DNA of 64,000 bases. It comes from Tiliqua scincoides. Lineage: Eukaryota; Chordata; Lepidosauria; Squamata; Scincidae. The notes beneath the pieces were generated by a model that saw nothing but the letters and a program-made list of their open reading frames with translations, was not told the DNA's origin and did no database searches. Position numbers and translations under genes: made by a program. Below are positions 54,275 to 64,000 of this stretch, piece by piece (the first letter of the stretch is position 1; each line of letters begins with the position of its first letter). The stretch is from contig NC_089823.1 of NCBI RefSeq assembly GCF_035046505.1, positions 1,046,767 to 1,110,766 on the forward strand, given 5' to 3'.

Positions 54275-55677
54275 TTACATAAGAACATAAGAACAGCCCC
54301 ACTGGATCAGGCCACAGGCCCATCTAGTCCAGCTTCCTGTATCTCACAGTGGCCCACCAAATGCCCCAGGGAGCACACCAGATAACAAGAGACCTCATCC
54401 TGGTGCCCTCCCTTGTATCTGGCATTCTGACATAACCCATTTCTAAAATCAGGAGGTTGCGCATACACATCATGGCTTGTACCCCATAATGGATTTTTCC
54501 TCCAGAAACTTGTCCAATTCCCTTTTAAAGGCAACCAGGCCAGATGCCATCACCACATCCTGCAGCAAGGAGTTCCACAGACCAACCACATGCTGAGTAA
54601 AGAAATGTTTTCTTTTGTCTGTCCTAACCCGCCCAACACTCAATTTTAGTGGATGTCCCCTGGTTCTGGTATTATGTGAGAGTGTAAAGAGCATCTCCCT
54701 ATCCACTCTGTCTATCCCCTGCATTATTTTGTATGTCTCAATCATGTCCCCCCTCAGGTGCCTCTTTTCTAGGCTGAAGAGGCCCAAACGCCGTAGCCTT
54801 TCCTCATAAGGAAGGTGCCCCAGCCCAGTAATCATCTTAGTCGCTCTCTTTTGCACCTTTTCCATTTCCATTATGTCTTTTTTGAGATGCGGCAACCAGA
54901 ACTGAACACAATACTCCAGGTGTGGCCTTATCATAGATTTGTACAACGGCATTATAATACTAGCCGTTTTGTTCTCAATACCCTTCCTAATGATCCCAAG
55001 CATAGAATTGGCCTTCTTCACTGTCGCCGCACATTGAGTCGACACTTTCATCAACCTGTCCACCACCACCCCAAGATCTCTCTCCTGATCTGTCACAGAC
55101 AGCTCAGAACCCATCAGCCTATATCTAAAGTTTTGATTTTTTGTCCCAATGTGCATGATCTTACACTTACTTACACTGAAACGCATCTGCCATTTTGTTG
55201 CCCATTCCGCCAGTTTGGAGAGATCCTTCTGGAGCTCCTCACAATCACTTCTGGTCTTCACCACTCGGAAAAGTTTGGTGTCGTCCGCAAACGTAGCCAC
55301 CTCACTGTTCAACCCTGTCTCCAGGTCGTTTATGAAGAGGTTGAAGAGCACCAGTCCAAGGACAGATCCTTGGGGCACACCGCTTTTCACTTCTCTCCAT
55401 TGTGAAAATTGCCCATTGACCCACGCTCTGTTTCCTGGTCTTCAACCAGTTCTCAATCCATGAGAGGACCTGTCCTCTAATTCCCTGACTGTTTGGTTTT
55501 TCAGTAGCCTTTGGTGAGGGACCATGTCAAATGCCTTCTAAAAGTCCATATATATAGTGTCCATGGGTTCTCCTGCATCCACATGCCTGTTGACCTTTTC
55601 AAAGAATTCTATAAGGTTCATGAGGCAAGACTTACCCTTCCAGAAGCCATGCTGACTCTTCCTCAGCAAGGCCTGTT
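54275..55677 (-). mobile_element. CR1 LINE, long 5'-truncated copy
   Basis: The minus frame gives about 305 uninterrupted codons from SGVPQGSVLGLVLFNLFIND through TFADDTKLF to KRELDKFLEEKSIMGYKP. Further 5' the frame continues with register changes to the QALLRKSQHGF region at 55677. Its 3' tail abuts the doubled-tail copy at 54274. Confidence 0.93.
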
Positions 55678-56560
55678 CATAAGAACATAAGAACATAAGA
55701 ACATCCCCACTGGATCAGGCCATAGGCCCATCTAGTCCAGCTTCCTGTATTTCACAGCGGCCCACCAAATGCCCCAGGGAGCACACCAGATAACAAGAGA
55801 CCTCATCTTGGTGCCCTCCCTTGCATCTGAAATAGCCCATTTCTAAGATCAGGAGGTTGCACATACACATCATGGCTTGTACCCCGTATTGGATTTTTCC
55901 TCCAGAAACTTGTCCAATCCCCTTTTAAAGGCATCAAGGTCAGATGCCGTCACCACATCCTGTGGCAAGGAGTTCCACAGACCAACCACACACAAACATG
56001 TGCACCTTATGTGCATTCTATAAGGTTCGTGAGGCAAGACTTACCCTTACAGAAGCCATGCTGACTCTCCCTCAGCAAGGCCTGTTCATCTATGTGTTTT
56101 GAGATCCTATCTTTGATGAGGCATTCTTACTCTCTTACTCTCTTACTCGGTATAGATGTTAGGCTGACCGGCCTATAGTTTCCCGGGTCCCCCCTCTTTC
56201 CCTTTTTCAAGATGAGTTGGCAATGAGTGGTGTGACATTGATAGGCGTGACATTTGCTATCCTCCAATCTTCTGGCACCGTGGCCGTTTTGAGGGACAAG
56301 TTGCATATCTTAGTCAAGAGATCTGCAACTTCATTCTTCAATTCCTTAATAACTCTTGGGTGGATGCCATCAGGGCCCGGTGACTTATTGATCTTTAATT
56401 TATCAGTGAGGTCTGAAACATCTTCTCTTTTAACCTCTATCTGACTTAACTCCTCGGTCAGGAGGGGCCGTTCGGGCAGCGGTATCTGCCCGAGGTCTTC
56501 TGCCGTGAAGACAGATGCAAAGAACTCATTTAATTTCTCTGCCATCTCTAAGTCTCCTTT
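55678..56560 (-). mobile_element. CR1 LINE with large internal loss
   Basis: A 3' end (55678-55993) is joined via a short unrelated stretch to the N-terminal RT region of CR1 (56013-56560), which reads KLNEFFASVFTAEDLGQIPL and DKLKINKSPGPDGIHPRVIK on the minus strand. About 1.1 kb of the RT core is missing, or two insertions are adjacent. Confidence 0.8.
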
Positions 56561-56591
56561 TATCTCCCCTTTCCGTCCCTCACCATCCAGA

Positions 56592-56790
56592 GGGATGTTT
56601 GTCTATGTGTTTTGAGATCCTATCTTTGATGAAGCATTCCACCATCTTACCCAGTATAGATGTTAGGCTGACCGGCCTATAGTTTCCCGGGTCCCCCCTC
56701 TTTCCCTTTTTCAAGATCAGCGTGACATTTGCTATCCTCCAATCCTCTGCCACTGTGGCCGTTTTGAGGGACAAGTTTTGAGAGACAAGT
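56592..56790 (-). mobile_element. CR1 LINE fragment, RT N-terminal part
   Basis: Repeats the segment already present at 56085-56290: NLSLKTATVAEDWRIANVTL and GNYRPVSLTSILGKMVE on the minus strand. It must come from a further copy or a local duplication. Confidence 0.82.
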
Positions 56791-57934
56791 TTCAGTCTGT
56801 ATTCTTGCCAACACAGTTCCACTCTTCTACAAGGAACTGGTCTGCTTTGGAAAATGTTGACTTACTTACTTGAGCAGCTTACCTTCAATAGCCTTGGAAA
56901 AATTTGGCTGCAGACTGCCTGGACAGAGCACTTTAGAATGCCTCCCTTTCTCCTCAGTGGTCCTGCAAATCGTGTTGCCCAAAGGTCTGGTGAGCAGCAG
57001 ACCCTTTCCCCAATTCCAGGAACAACAAAGACTTTCCAGCACTGGCAGTTGGCGTGTTCCTTGTGCCAGTCTTCAGTTGAAAAGACACAAGGCAGGAAAC
57101 TGGGTGCCTCTGCTCGCTCTGAAGGAAAAAGCCGAATAGAGGTGGCAATAGAGGTTGTTCTTGTGCTTATCAACACTTTGAAAATCCATTTGCCACCAGA
57201 GATGGATTTGCCCAGGAATTCCTGAAGAACTCAAACCAAAACTGGTGTTTTTTCAACAAAAATATGCACCCTGCTCCTGTCCGCAAAGGCCCAGAAAGGA
57301 GTCCCTGCAATATCAGTTGTGAAACTGCAGGTGGAGGGGGAGGGTCATTTGCCAAATCTTGGACCGGCTTCGGAAATGACCCAGGTTCCTCTCAACTGGG
57401 GTGGTTAAGGTCAGGGTTCTGGGATGTTTATTACTTGAGGCGAGTAAGAGGGCTTGCTCATTTCTCATCAGTAGCAAGGAGATGTGCCTGTTGGTGCACC
57501 CAGTGCTCTGACATAAAGCCCCCTGCAATGCCTGGTGCAAGATCTGCTGGCACACACAGCCCACAAGTGGCTAGTTATGTCTGGAAAAGAAGCTCTCACT
57601 GTTTTGAGTTATAGGCAAAGAAGGCTCACACGGTCCTTGCACCAGAGGGAGGCTGCCATAGCAAGAGAGTCCCTGGAGACTTCCTTAGTGTCTGAGCAGG
57701 ACATGACTTTGTTGCACACAAGGGTCTGACCCTTCTCCCTCAGAAACATTCTCAGAAGTAACTCCAGATAAGTTTCATGGGGAGAGCAGAGCACACTGGG
57801 GCCAAGGGCAGGTGCCCTTGTGTGCTCTGGGACATGGAGCCTTCCCACAGTTAGATATGGTGGGTTAAAATATTTATGCGTTCAGAAAACACATGTGGTC
57901 TCAGAGCCACTCTCGGGAATGTTCTTTGGATGGG
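56791..57934. other. No gene recognised
   Basis: Intergenic; small open frames without domains. Confidence 0.4.
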
Positions 57935-58215
57935 AGAGATCCAGGAAACTACACACTGACCGGCCTGGTGTCAATAGCCAGAAAGATCCTGCCACAGATG
58001 ATTAGGCAGAATGCCAGCAAGCACTTAGAGGAGAACAGTGCTCCGGTGTTCAGGAACAGCATGACAGGAGCAAGTCGTGTCAGGCAAATCTGCCCTCCTT
58101 CTTGGACCAAGTGATGAGTCCAGGATGCCACCAGATGTATCTCGACTGCCTCCCTGGATTTCGGCAACACTTTTGGCAAAGTCTCCCAGGATATCCTGGT
58201 GGATAAAATGGTTCA
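57935..58215 (+). mobile_element. Old CR1 LINE fragment
   Basis: Broken frames recall GNYTLTGLVSIARKILPQMI, KHLEEN, then a SLDFxNTFxKVSQDILVDKM-like stretch, the RT core of an older CR1 subfamily (consensus GNYRPVSLTS..GK and VYLDFSKAFDTVSHDIL). Many lesions. Confidence 0.65.
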
Positions 58216-59240
58216 GATGGTACCCCTGTTAGGTGGATTCCGAAGAACCATTCCCTGCAGTTGTTGTTAAAAGGCTTGATGTCCGCCTGGAGGGAGGCAT
58301 CGCTTGTTCCAGCAGTAGAGGCCCACCCCCAGAGGAGAGCTCTGGGACTGCCCCCCACAGGATGCAGTGCACACACTGCTGGCACAGCTGCATTGGCGGG
58401 CTGGGGGTTGGTTAGGATTGAGCTATTTGATTCTGGCCGACACTCCTCATTCCCTGACAACCATTCCCTGAAGGAGATCTTTATTTTTGCTAAACGTGAT
58501 GCTTTCAAGAGTCCACTTCCCTTGACACAGCACATGGTAGCCCAGTATTCTGGACGTGATCTGAGCATAAGAGAAGCCCTGCTGGATCAGGCCAAAAGCC
58601 CCACAGTGAAGAGGCCACCATCAGGAGACTGACAGCCCAATTCTGTACTGGGTTGGGCAGGTCCAGGCAGTGGCAGGGAAGATGGAAGTAAAGAAATGTT
58701 CTTCTTACCTACTCCACTGCTCTCTGGTCCCAGTGTGTCTATTTGGATCTATGCCGGGTCTTTTGCTGGTGTAATTCTGATTGGGTCCAGGGCGCATGTC
58801 AGGCCTGGGCTGGTAGCGTAGTATACAGTGCTGCTACTGCCACCAAAGTCTACCCACAGCCCACTCTTGACATGCCCTCAGCTCAGCCCAATCTCCATCC
58901 AGATCTCCCCCAAACCACCCCCTCCCATCGATCTCCCATCGACCTACCAGTTTCACTGTGGACTGGGTAGGCCACTGTTGTGTGCACAGAGCCTCCCACC
59001 ATTTGCGCTGGCAGCTCTGAGAAACATGACAGCGCAACCGTCATGCCACTGCAATGGGGCCTGCATCCGTGGACTGCAGGATCAGCTGGGCCACAAGAGG
59101 CCACAGTCTCTCCCACTGCTTCTCTGCAACGGATATTCGATTCTGCTGCTGAACCTGGAAGTAGTCTTGGCAAGGCTACTGCAGGGCTGTCCTCCATGCC
59201 TGTGTTCAGTCAAGCCCTCCATGCCAGCAGCGTCTCTTCT
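58216..59240. other. No gene recognised
   Basis: Intergenic, with a remnant of a CR1 3' end at 58566-58605 (CCCTGCTGGATCAGGCC, minus). Confidence 0.4.
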
Positions 59241-59300
59241 GGCAACGAATTCCATACATGACTTATGCACTGAGTGAAGAACAATCTCTCTTTGTCTGTC
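59241..59300 (-). mobile_element. Old CR1 fragment
   Basis: AATTCCATACATGACTTATG then CTGAGTGAAGAACAATCTCT and TTTGTCTGTCCTAA match the ORF2 C-terminal region in minus orientation with strong divergence. Confidence 0.6.
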
Positions 59301-59466
59301 CTAAATTTATTTATCTATTTGAGAAATTTATATCCCGCCTTTCCCATGCCGAAGCAAATGCCCAAAGCGGCTTTCAAAGTACCACAATAAAGTGTACAAT
59401 GCAAAACAGCAACAAGTAAAATAATTTAAAAACAACAAACACACACAGAGTAGAGCCATTAGGAGG
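59301..59466. repeat. SINE/L2-type tail
   Basis: TTTATATCCCGCCTTTCCC and CAAAGCGGCTTTCAAAG resemble the 3' part of squamate SINEs or L2 elements (compare TATATACCGCCTTTC...AAGGCGGTTTACAT at 25937). No tRNA head visible. Confidence 0.45.
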
Positions 59467-59988
59467 GGCGCCTGAGGGGGACATGATTGGGATATACAAA
59501 ATTATGCAGGGGCTGGATAAAGCAGATAGAGAGACGCTCTTTTCCCTCTCACACAACACCAGAACCAGGGGACGTCCACGAAAGCTGAGCGTCAGGAGAG
59601 TTGGGACAGACTGAAGAAAATATTTCTTTAACCAATGTATCATTATTCTGTGGAACTCCTTGCCACAGGATGTGGTGATGACATCTGACCTGGATGCCTT
59701 TAAAAGGGGATTGCACAGATTTCTGGAGGAAAAGTCCATTACAGATTATAAACCAATACAGGTATGTGCAACCTCCTAATTTTACGAGTAGAAAAAGGTT
59801 CTTGTAGAAAAAGGATCTCGTAGAAAAAGGTTACCTCAGAATGCCAGATGTGATGGAGGACACCTGGATGCAGATCTCTCTTTGTTCTGCGTGCTCTCTG
59901 AGGCATCTGGTGGGGTGACTGTAAGATACAGGAAGCTGGACTAGATGGGCCTTTGTCCTGCTCCAACAAGCAGGGCTCTTCTTATGTT
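59467..59988 (+). mobile_element. CR1 LINE, older subfamily, 3' end
   Basis: Contains LRGDMIGIYKIMQGLDKADR and SHNTRTRGRPRKLSVRRVGT coding remnants, then the 3' region with a local triplication of GTAGAAAAAGG near 59790-59830, ending CTTCTTATGTTC next to a G-run. Confidence 0.85.
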
Positions 59989-60030
59989 CGGGGGGGGGGG
60001 GGGTAATTATTTACAAGATATTATGTTCGT

Positions 60031-60128
60031 ACATAAGAACATAAGAACAGCCCCACTGGATCAGGCCACAGGCCCATCTAGTCCAGCTTCCTGTATCTCA
60101 CAGTGGCCCACCAAATGCCCCAGGGAGC
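60031..60128 (-). mobile_element. CR1 3'-end fragment, tandem with next copy
   Basis: The last ~98 bases of the CR1 3' end, followed directly and without spacer by the tail of the next copy. The joint differs from the doubled-tail form at 42866. Confidence 0.88.
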
Positions 60129-60922
60129 ATAAGAACATAAGAACAGCCCCACTGGATCAGGTCGTAGGCCCATCTAGTCCAGCTTCCTGTATCTCACAGC
60201 AGCCCACCAAATGCCCCAGGGAGCACACCAGATAACAACAGACCTGCATCCTGGTGCCCTCCCTTGCATCTGGCATTTTGACATAACCCATTTTTAAAAT
60301 CAGGAGGTTGCACATACACATCCTGGCTTGTACCCCATAATGGATTTTTCTTCCAGAAATTTGTCCAATCCCCTTTTAAAGGCGTCCAGGCCAGTCGCCA
60401 TCACCACATCCTGTGGCAAAGAGTTCCACAGACCAACCACACGCTGAATAAAGAAATATTTTCTTTTCTCTGTTCTAACTCTCCCAATACTCAATTTTAG
60501 TGGCTGTCCCCTGGTTCTGGTGTTATGTGAGAGTGTAAAGAGCATCTCCCTATCCACTCTGTCCATCCCCTGCATTATTTTGTATGTCTCAATCATGTCC
60601 CCCCTCAGGCGCCTCTTTTCTAGGCTGAAGAGGCCCAAACGCCGTAGCCTTTCCTCATAAGGAAGGTGCCCCAGCCCTGTAATCATCTTAGTCGCTCTCT
60701 TTTGCACCTTTTCCATTTCCACTATGTCTTTTTTGAGATGCGGCGACCAAAACTGGACACAATACTCCAGGTGTGGCCTTACCATCGATTTGTACAACGG
60801 CATTATAATATTAGCCGTTTTGTTCTCAATACCCTTCCTAATGATCCCAAGCATAGAATTGGCCTTCTTTACTGCCGCCGCACATTGGGTCGATGCTTTC
60901 ATCGACCTGTCCACCACCACCC
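60129..60922 (-). mobile_element. CR1 LINE, 5'-truncated
   Basis: The minus frame has about 205 uninterrupted codons from VVDRSMKASTQCAAAVKKAN through HLEYCVQFWSPHLKKDIVEM to KRGLDKFLEEKSIMGYKP. At 60922 the sequence switches to the opposite orientation of CR1. Confidence 0.92.
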
Positions 60923-61062
60923 CTGAGGGGGAGACATGATTGAGACGTACAAAATTATGCAGGGGATGGACAGAGTGGATAGAAAGATGCTCTTTACACT
61001 CTCACACAACACCAGAACCAGGGGACATCCACTAAAATTGAGTGTTGGGAGAGTTATGACAG
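60923..61062 (+). mobile_element. CR1 segment in inverted orientation
   Basis: CTGAGGGGGAGACATGATTG onward to GAGTGTTGGGAGAGTTA is the plus-strand copy of a part of ORF2 (GDMIETYKIMQGMDRVDRKM) that is also present in the adjoining minus-strand copy at about 60480-60620, forming a head-to-head pair. Confidence 0.88.
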
Positions 61063-61067
61063 AGTTA

Positions 61068-61240
61068 TCCTTTCTGAGGTGTGGCAACCAGAACTGGACA
61101 CAGTAACTCAAATGTGGTCACACCACCTGGGATGCTTCCAAGCAATGGTTTCCTGCAGAGTCATTAAACTAGTGCAATGTACTCTGTGGATGATACCAAA
61201 GTGCAGCACTCTCCAGGGCCTGACCTGCCTATTAGCCACC
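61068..61240 (-). mobile_element. Old CR1 fragment
   Basis: GAGGTGTGGCAACCAGAACT then GGACACAGTAACTCAAATGT corresponds to the YCVQFWLPHL region in minus orientation, followed by diverged ORF2 sequence. Confidence 0.65.
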
Positions 61241-62080
61241 TCTTCTTATTACCCGCAGGAGAAACGATAGTCTGATTGAAAAATTCCTTGCCATTCTTTG
61301 GATCTTCCCCTCCCTGATCCTATAAAATATCCTCCTTGCAGAGGTACTTGGAGCCCTGTGAGCTGTGCAAGCAAAACAGCTTCTGGCTTGGATGTTGCAA
61401 CAACTCTGGAGACCTGGAGTCCTTCATCTCTGGCTGATGAACATCAGAGAACTGAAGAATGCAGTAGGTATGTCGTGCATCCCAGTTGCTTCCTGCCCGT
61501 GTCTGTGTCCTGCGTGGGCAGAACACCTGCGGCATCTGCTTGAGGTCGTATAAGAAATGTGAACCACCAGCAAGATCAATTTCTCTCCAACAGGGGCAAA
61601 GCATAACTTGCACTGACTGGTCCTTGAGGGTGAGGAAGGGCTGGCTAAGAGATCCTACTCAGACTGCAGATCCAGGTGGATAACCAAGGTGGGGTCCTGC
61701 AACAAGGGCCAATGTTTAAACATTATGGCAAGAATGAGATTCGTTTCTTTTGCCAGACTTTGGGCCCTACTAGGCCTCCACTCAAATAATAGTTCTACAT
61801 ATATGCTAAGGAGAATGTTCCACCTCTCCTAGCTTTGGTGCTGCCAGGGTCTTGGTACTGGAGCCAGTGGAGGAGCCAAGAGACTCTCGGCATTTCGCCT
61901 GGCCTTCAAGGTCCACCATTGGCTCATGCCAAGTGTGTGTTGCTGGAGCTGGGCTGCCAGATCAGAGAACAACAAGGCAGGGATAGAGTAGGAGCAGAAA
62001 CTGGGAGTGGAAGCAGGATGGGATGCGACAGCCACCCAGCAAAACGAGAGACTGCAAGGATAAAGGAGTGAATAAGCAGC
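61241..62080. other. No gene recognised
   Basis: Intergenic; open frames at 61298-61683 and 61835-62071 have no domain. Confidence 0.4.
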
Positions 62081-62084
62081 CCGT

Positions 62085-63035
62085 CTTGGGGGAAGTGCTT
62101 TTCTGATAATACCCGAATAAAAGTGCTTTTCTGATAATACCCGAAGTCTCCGAGAAAAGATGGGAGATCTGGAATGTTTGGTGGCTGGAGAAAACAGTGA
62201 TATGGTGGGCATAACAAAAGCACGGTGGAATGTGGAGAACCAGCAGGATACCGCAATCCCAGGCTATAAACTCTATAGGAGGGACAGAGAGGGGCGTGTC
62301 AGCGGTGGGTGGAATCCAGCAAAGCAGAGATTGAAAGCAGGTCTGATTCCACCATAGAATTGCTGTGAGTTAATGTTGCAGTTACCCTTTGGGGAGCAAC
62401 CAAAGCCCAGGGGTCAGGTTGCTGGATATAGGTGCGAGAGCAGAAGCAATGAATGGTCAGACAGAAAATTAAGAGACAGCAGACATATTGAGGGTTGAGA
62501 GTGCAGAGAGAGAGAGAGAGGCTGCTTGTACAAGCCTTCTCACTGCTCTTTGATTGAACATTGCAACATTAATTCAGTTACATTCTGTTCCCAGATAGTG
62601 TGCCACACTGGAATCGCATACAGGGGTGAGAACAATGGGTGCTTCTTTCTCAGAGTGCCGTATCAGCTATTTTCACACTTCGGCCTGGGAATCAGGCACC
62701 CCCTTCGGCGTGCCGTAATGGGGGGAGGTTTGCCTGCATTGCCATGACACCAAGGCTTTCTGTGTGCCTCTGCATAAGCACTTAAAACTCCACAGGTTAA
62801 ATTACCAGGTTCAAGAAGCAATGTAATTCTGGGGACATGCTATCGTCCTCTGGACCAGAAACCTGAAGGGAACCTTGAAATGAGGAAACAGATCAAGGAG
62901 GGGACAGGGTTGTAATCATGGGGGGCTTTACTTATCCTCATATTGACTGGGTCAATTTGTACTTTGGTCATGAAAGAGAGACCAATTTCTTGACTTGTTA
63001 AATGACCGTGCCTTAGAGCAGCTAGATCATGAAGA
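62085..63035 (+). mobile_element. CR1 LINE endonuclease-region fragment, interrupted
   Basis: ECLVAGENSDMVGITKARWN and PGYKLYRRDREGRV at 62160-62300, and after the inserted LTR an INYPHIDWV-like stretch with FLDLLNDRALEQL-like remnants near 62930-63025, are the APE-type endonuclease of CR1. A 25-base unit (AAGTGCTTTTCTGATAATAC plus CCGAA) is duplicated at 62093-62148. Frames are broken. Confidence 0.75.
62364..62794 (-). mobile_element. Probable solo LTR (fossil)
   Basis: The reverse-oriented second copy of the unit at 26562-26983, with TG...CA ends. It lies within the CR1 endonuclease fragment, so it is younger than that CR1. No internal genes are present. An old non-coding relic. Confidence 0.6.
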
Positions 63036-64000
63036 CCTCCTTGTGGGCTTTGGCTACTATGGCAAAGGGGAGAAGGCAAGCAAAGTGATAGTGGGGCTGG
63101 GGGTGAGCAGGCCCTAATCTTGCCCACCTGCTTCTGCCCTGCCTGGTCTGTTCTCAGCCACTTTGGCACAGCCCTCCTTCTGAGCCTCTTCTGCTTCCGT
63201 CTCCTGAAGAACAAAAGCCTCTTTGGGTGTTCAGCTGCCCCACCTGCATCTCCATCAGAATCTGCGACTACCAACCGAACAGCTGCCATTGCACCCGAAG
63301 AGGGCCTCCATGTCCTTTGGCAGTTAGCATACATTGGGAAGGTGGAATGGAGACCAGCAGGGATGGGGGGGCAGGGCACCTGGGCAGCCACTGCTGGAAA
63401 CAAGGTACCAGATGCATATGGCGCTTTGTGCCACTGAGTGCCTCCTGAGCATCTCACTAGGAAAGATTCCTCCTGTTAATATACGGAGGGAGCCTGTGAT
63501 GGAGTAGGGAGGGGCTCATGGTTGCAGTCCCTGCCCTCTCCACTGAGCTGGTGATGAATGGCCTCCTCTGAACTGGTTGGCTGGCTGCTCAGTCACTGAA
63601 CTCCTTGACAAGGCCACAGACCCTTTCCTGGGGCCTGGATAAAGAAGACCCTCGGCTAGACCACGAAGCAAAATGTGGAAACACTGAGGGTGGGGAGGTG
63701 GGGGTGGGAACACGTAGATATGCAGGTGGTCTGATGTCCGCATGGGGACTTGTCTGGGTGCCCGTCTTCTGAGGTACAGGAAACAGGAAGCCACTGCTGG
63801 GAAGCTGGGAAAGGGGGGGCACAGCTCTGAGGGAGAGTGCCGTCTTTGCATGCAGAAGGTCAACAGAAAAGAGTCTTTTGAAAAAAGGAGAACGGGGATT
63901 CCTCTTGGCACACCTTTGGGTCTCACGGGGCTGCCGTGCAGAACCACTTGGAGGCCACTGAGCCGGGGGTGCCCAGAGGGACCGCACACAGGAGCGCTAT
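63036..64000. other. No gene recognised
   Basis: Intergenic to the window end. Overlapping open frames on both strands (63120-63437 and 63516-63989) show no domain or signal. Confidence 0.4.

Overview
The window looks like vertebrate nuclear DNA, most likely from a squamate reptile. This is inferred from content: single-coding-exon class I olfactory receptor (OR) genes, very abundant CR1 LINEs ending in a TTCTTATG-type tail, a tRNA-headed SINE, many hAT-type miniature elements with 8-bp target duplications, and short palindromic repeats of the 'GGCTGCAATCCTAT' kind. There are no operons, CRISPR arrays, rRNA genes or genuine tRNA genes. Identification is from reading alone; no database search was possible.

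Host genes. At the left edge is the first coding exon of a cytochrome P450 family 2 gene (minus strand, 183-362); its other exons lie outside the window. The rest of the host content is a loose class I OR cluster: an OR51-like gene (8084-9046, +), a broken relative of it (13326-13957, -), a second OR51-like gene (19656-20636, -), a nearly identical OR51-like pair (30978-31967 and 36875-37831, both +), and an OR52-like gene whose expected start codon reads ACG (44978-45957, -). Five of the six have a recognisable splice acceptor 16-28 bases before the expected start, the usual OR layout of a non-coding leader exon plus one coding exon. These proteins are seven-transmembrane odorant receptors expected in the cilia of olfactory neurons.

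Mobile DNA fills most of the rest. 1-5.4 kb: CYP2 exon, a Tx1-like LINE fragment with a 451-codon open frame, an orphan CpG-rich segment with two cAMP-response-element-like sites, and a 1.07-kb hAT element keeping the last codons of its transposase. 9.5-28 kb: RTE/Ingi-like LINE tails, CR1 copies, hAT miniature elements, a fold-back element, and a nest of CR1, SINE and a probable solo LTR inside an older hAT-type element. 32-34.9 kb: an L2 tail, a pair of doubly palindromic repeats and a hAT miniature element. 39.8-43 kb: a piggyBac-like miniature element, an old CR1, and a young CR1 with an unbroken reverse-transcriptase frame. 46-56.8 kb: dense CR1, with a 2.8-kb RTE/Ingi-like LINE inserted into a hAT element (48.5-51.6 kb). 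57.9-63 kb: old CR1 pieces, a head-to-head CR1 pair, and a CR1 endonuclease fragment split by a probable solo LTR.

The most notable observations are: (1) a CR1 form with a doubled 3' end joined by a short spacer containing an ACTACAATTCCCAG motif, present at three loci with different truncation points; (2) near-identity of the two OR51-like paralogues that stops abruptly near both ends of the coding exon, suggesting gene conversion; (3) the ACG in place of ATG in the OR52-like gene; and (4) a CpG island with paired CRE sites and no recognised gene.
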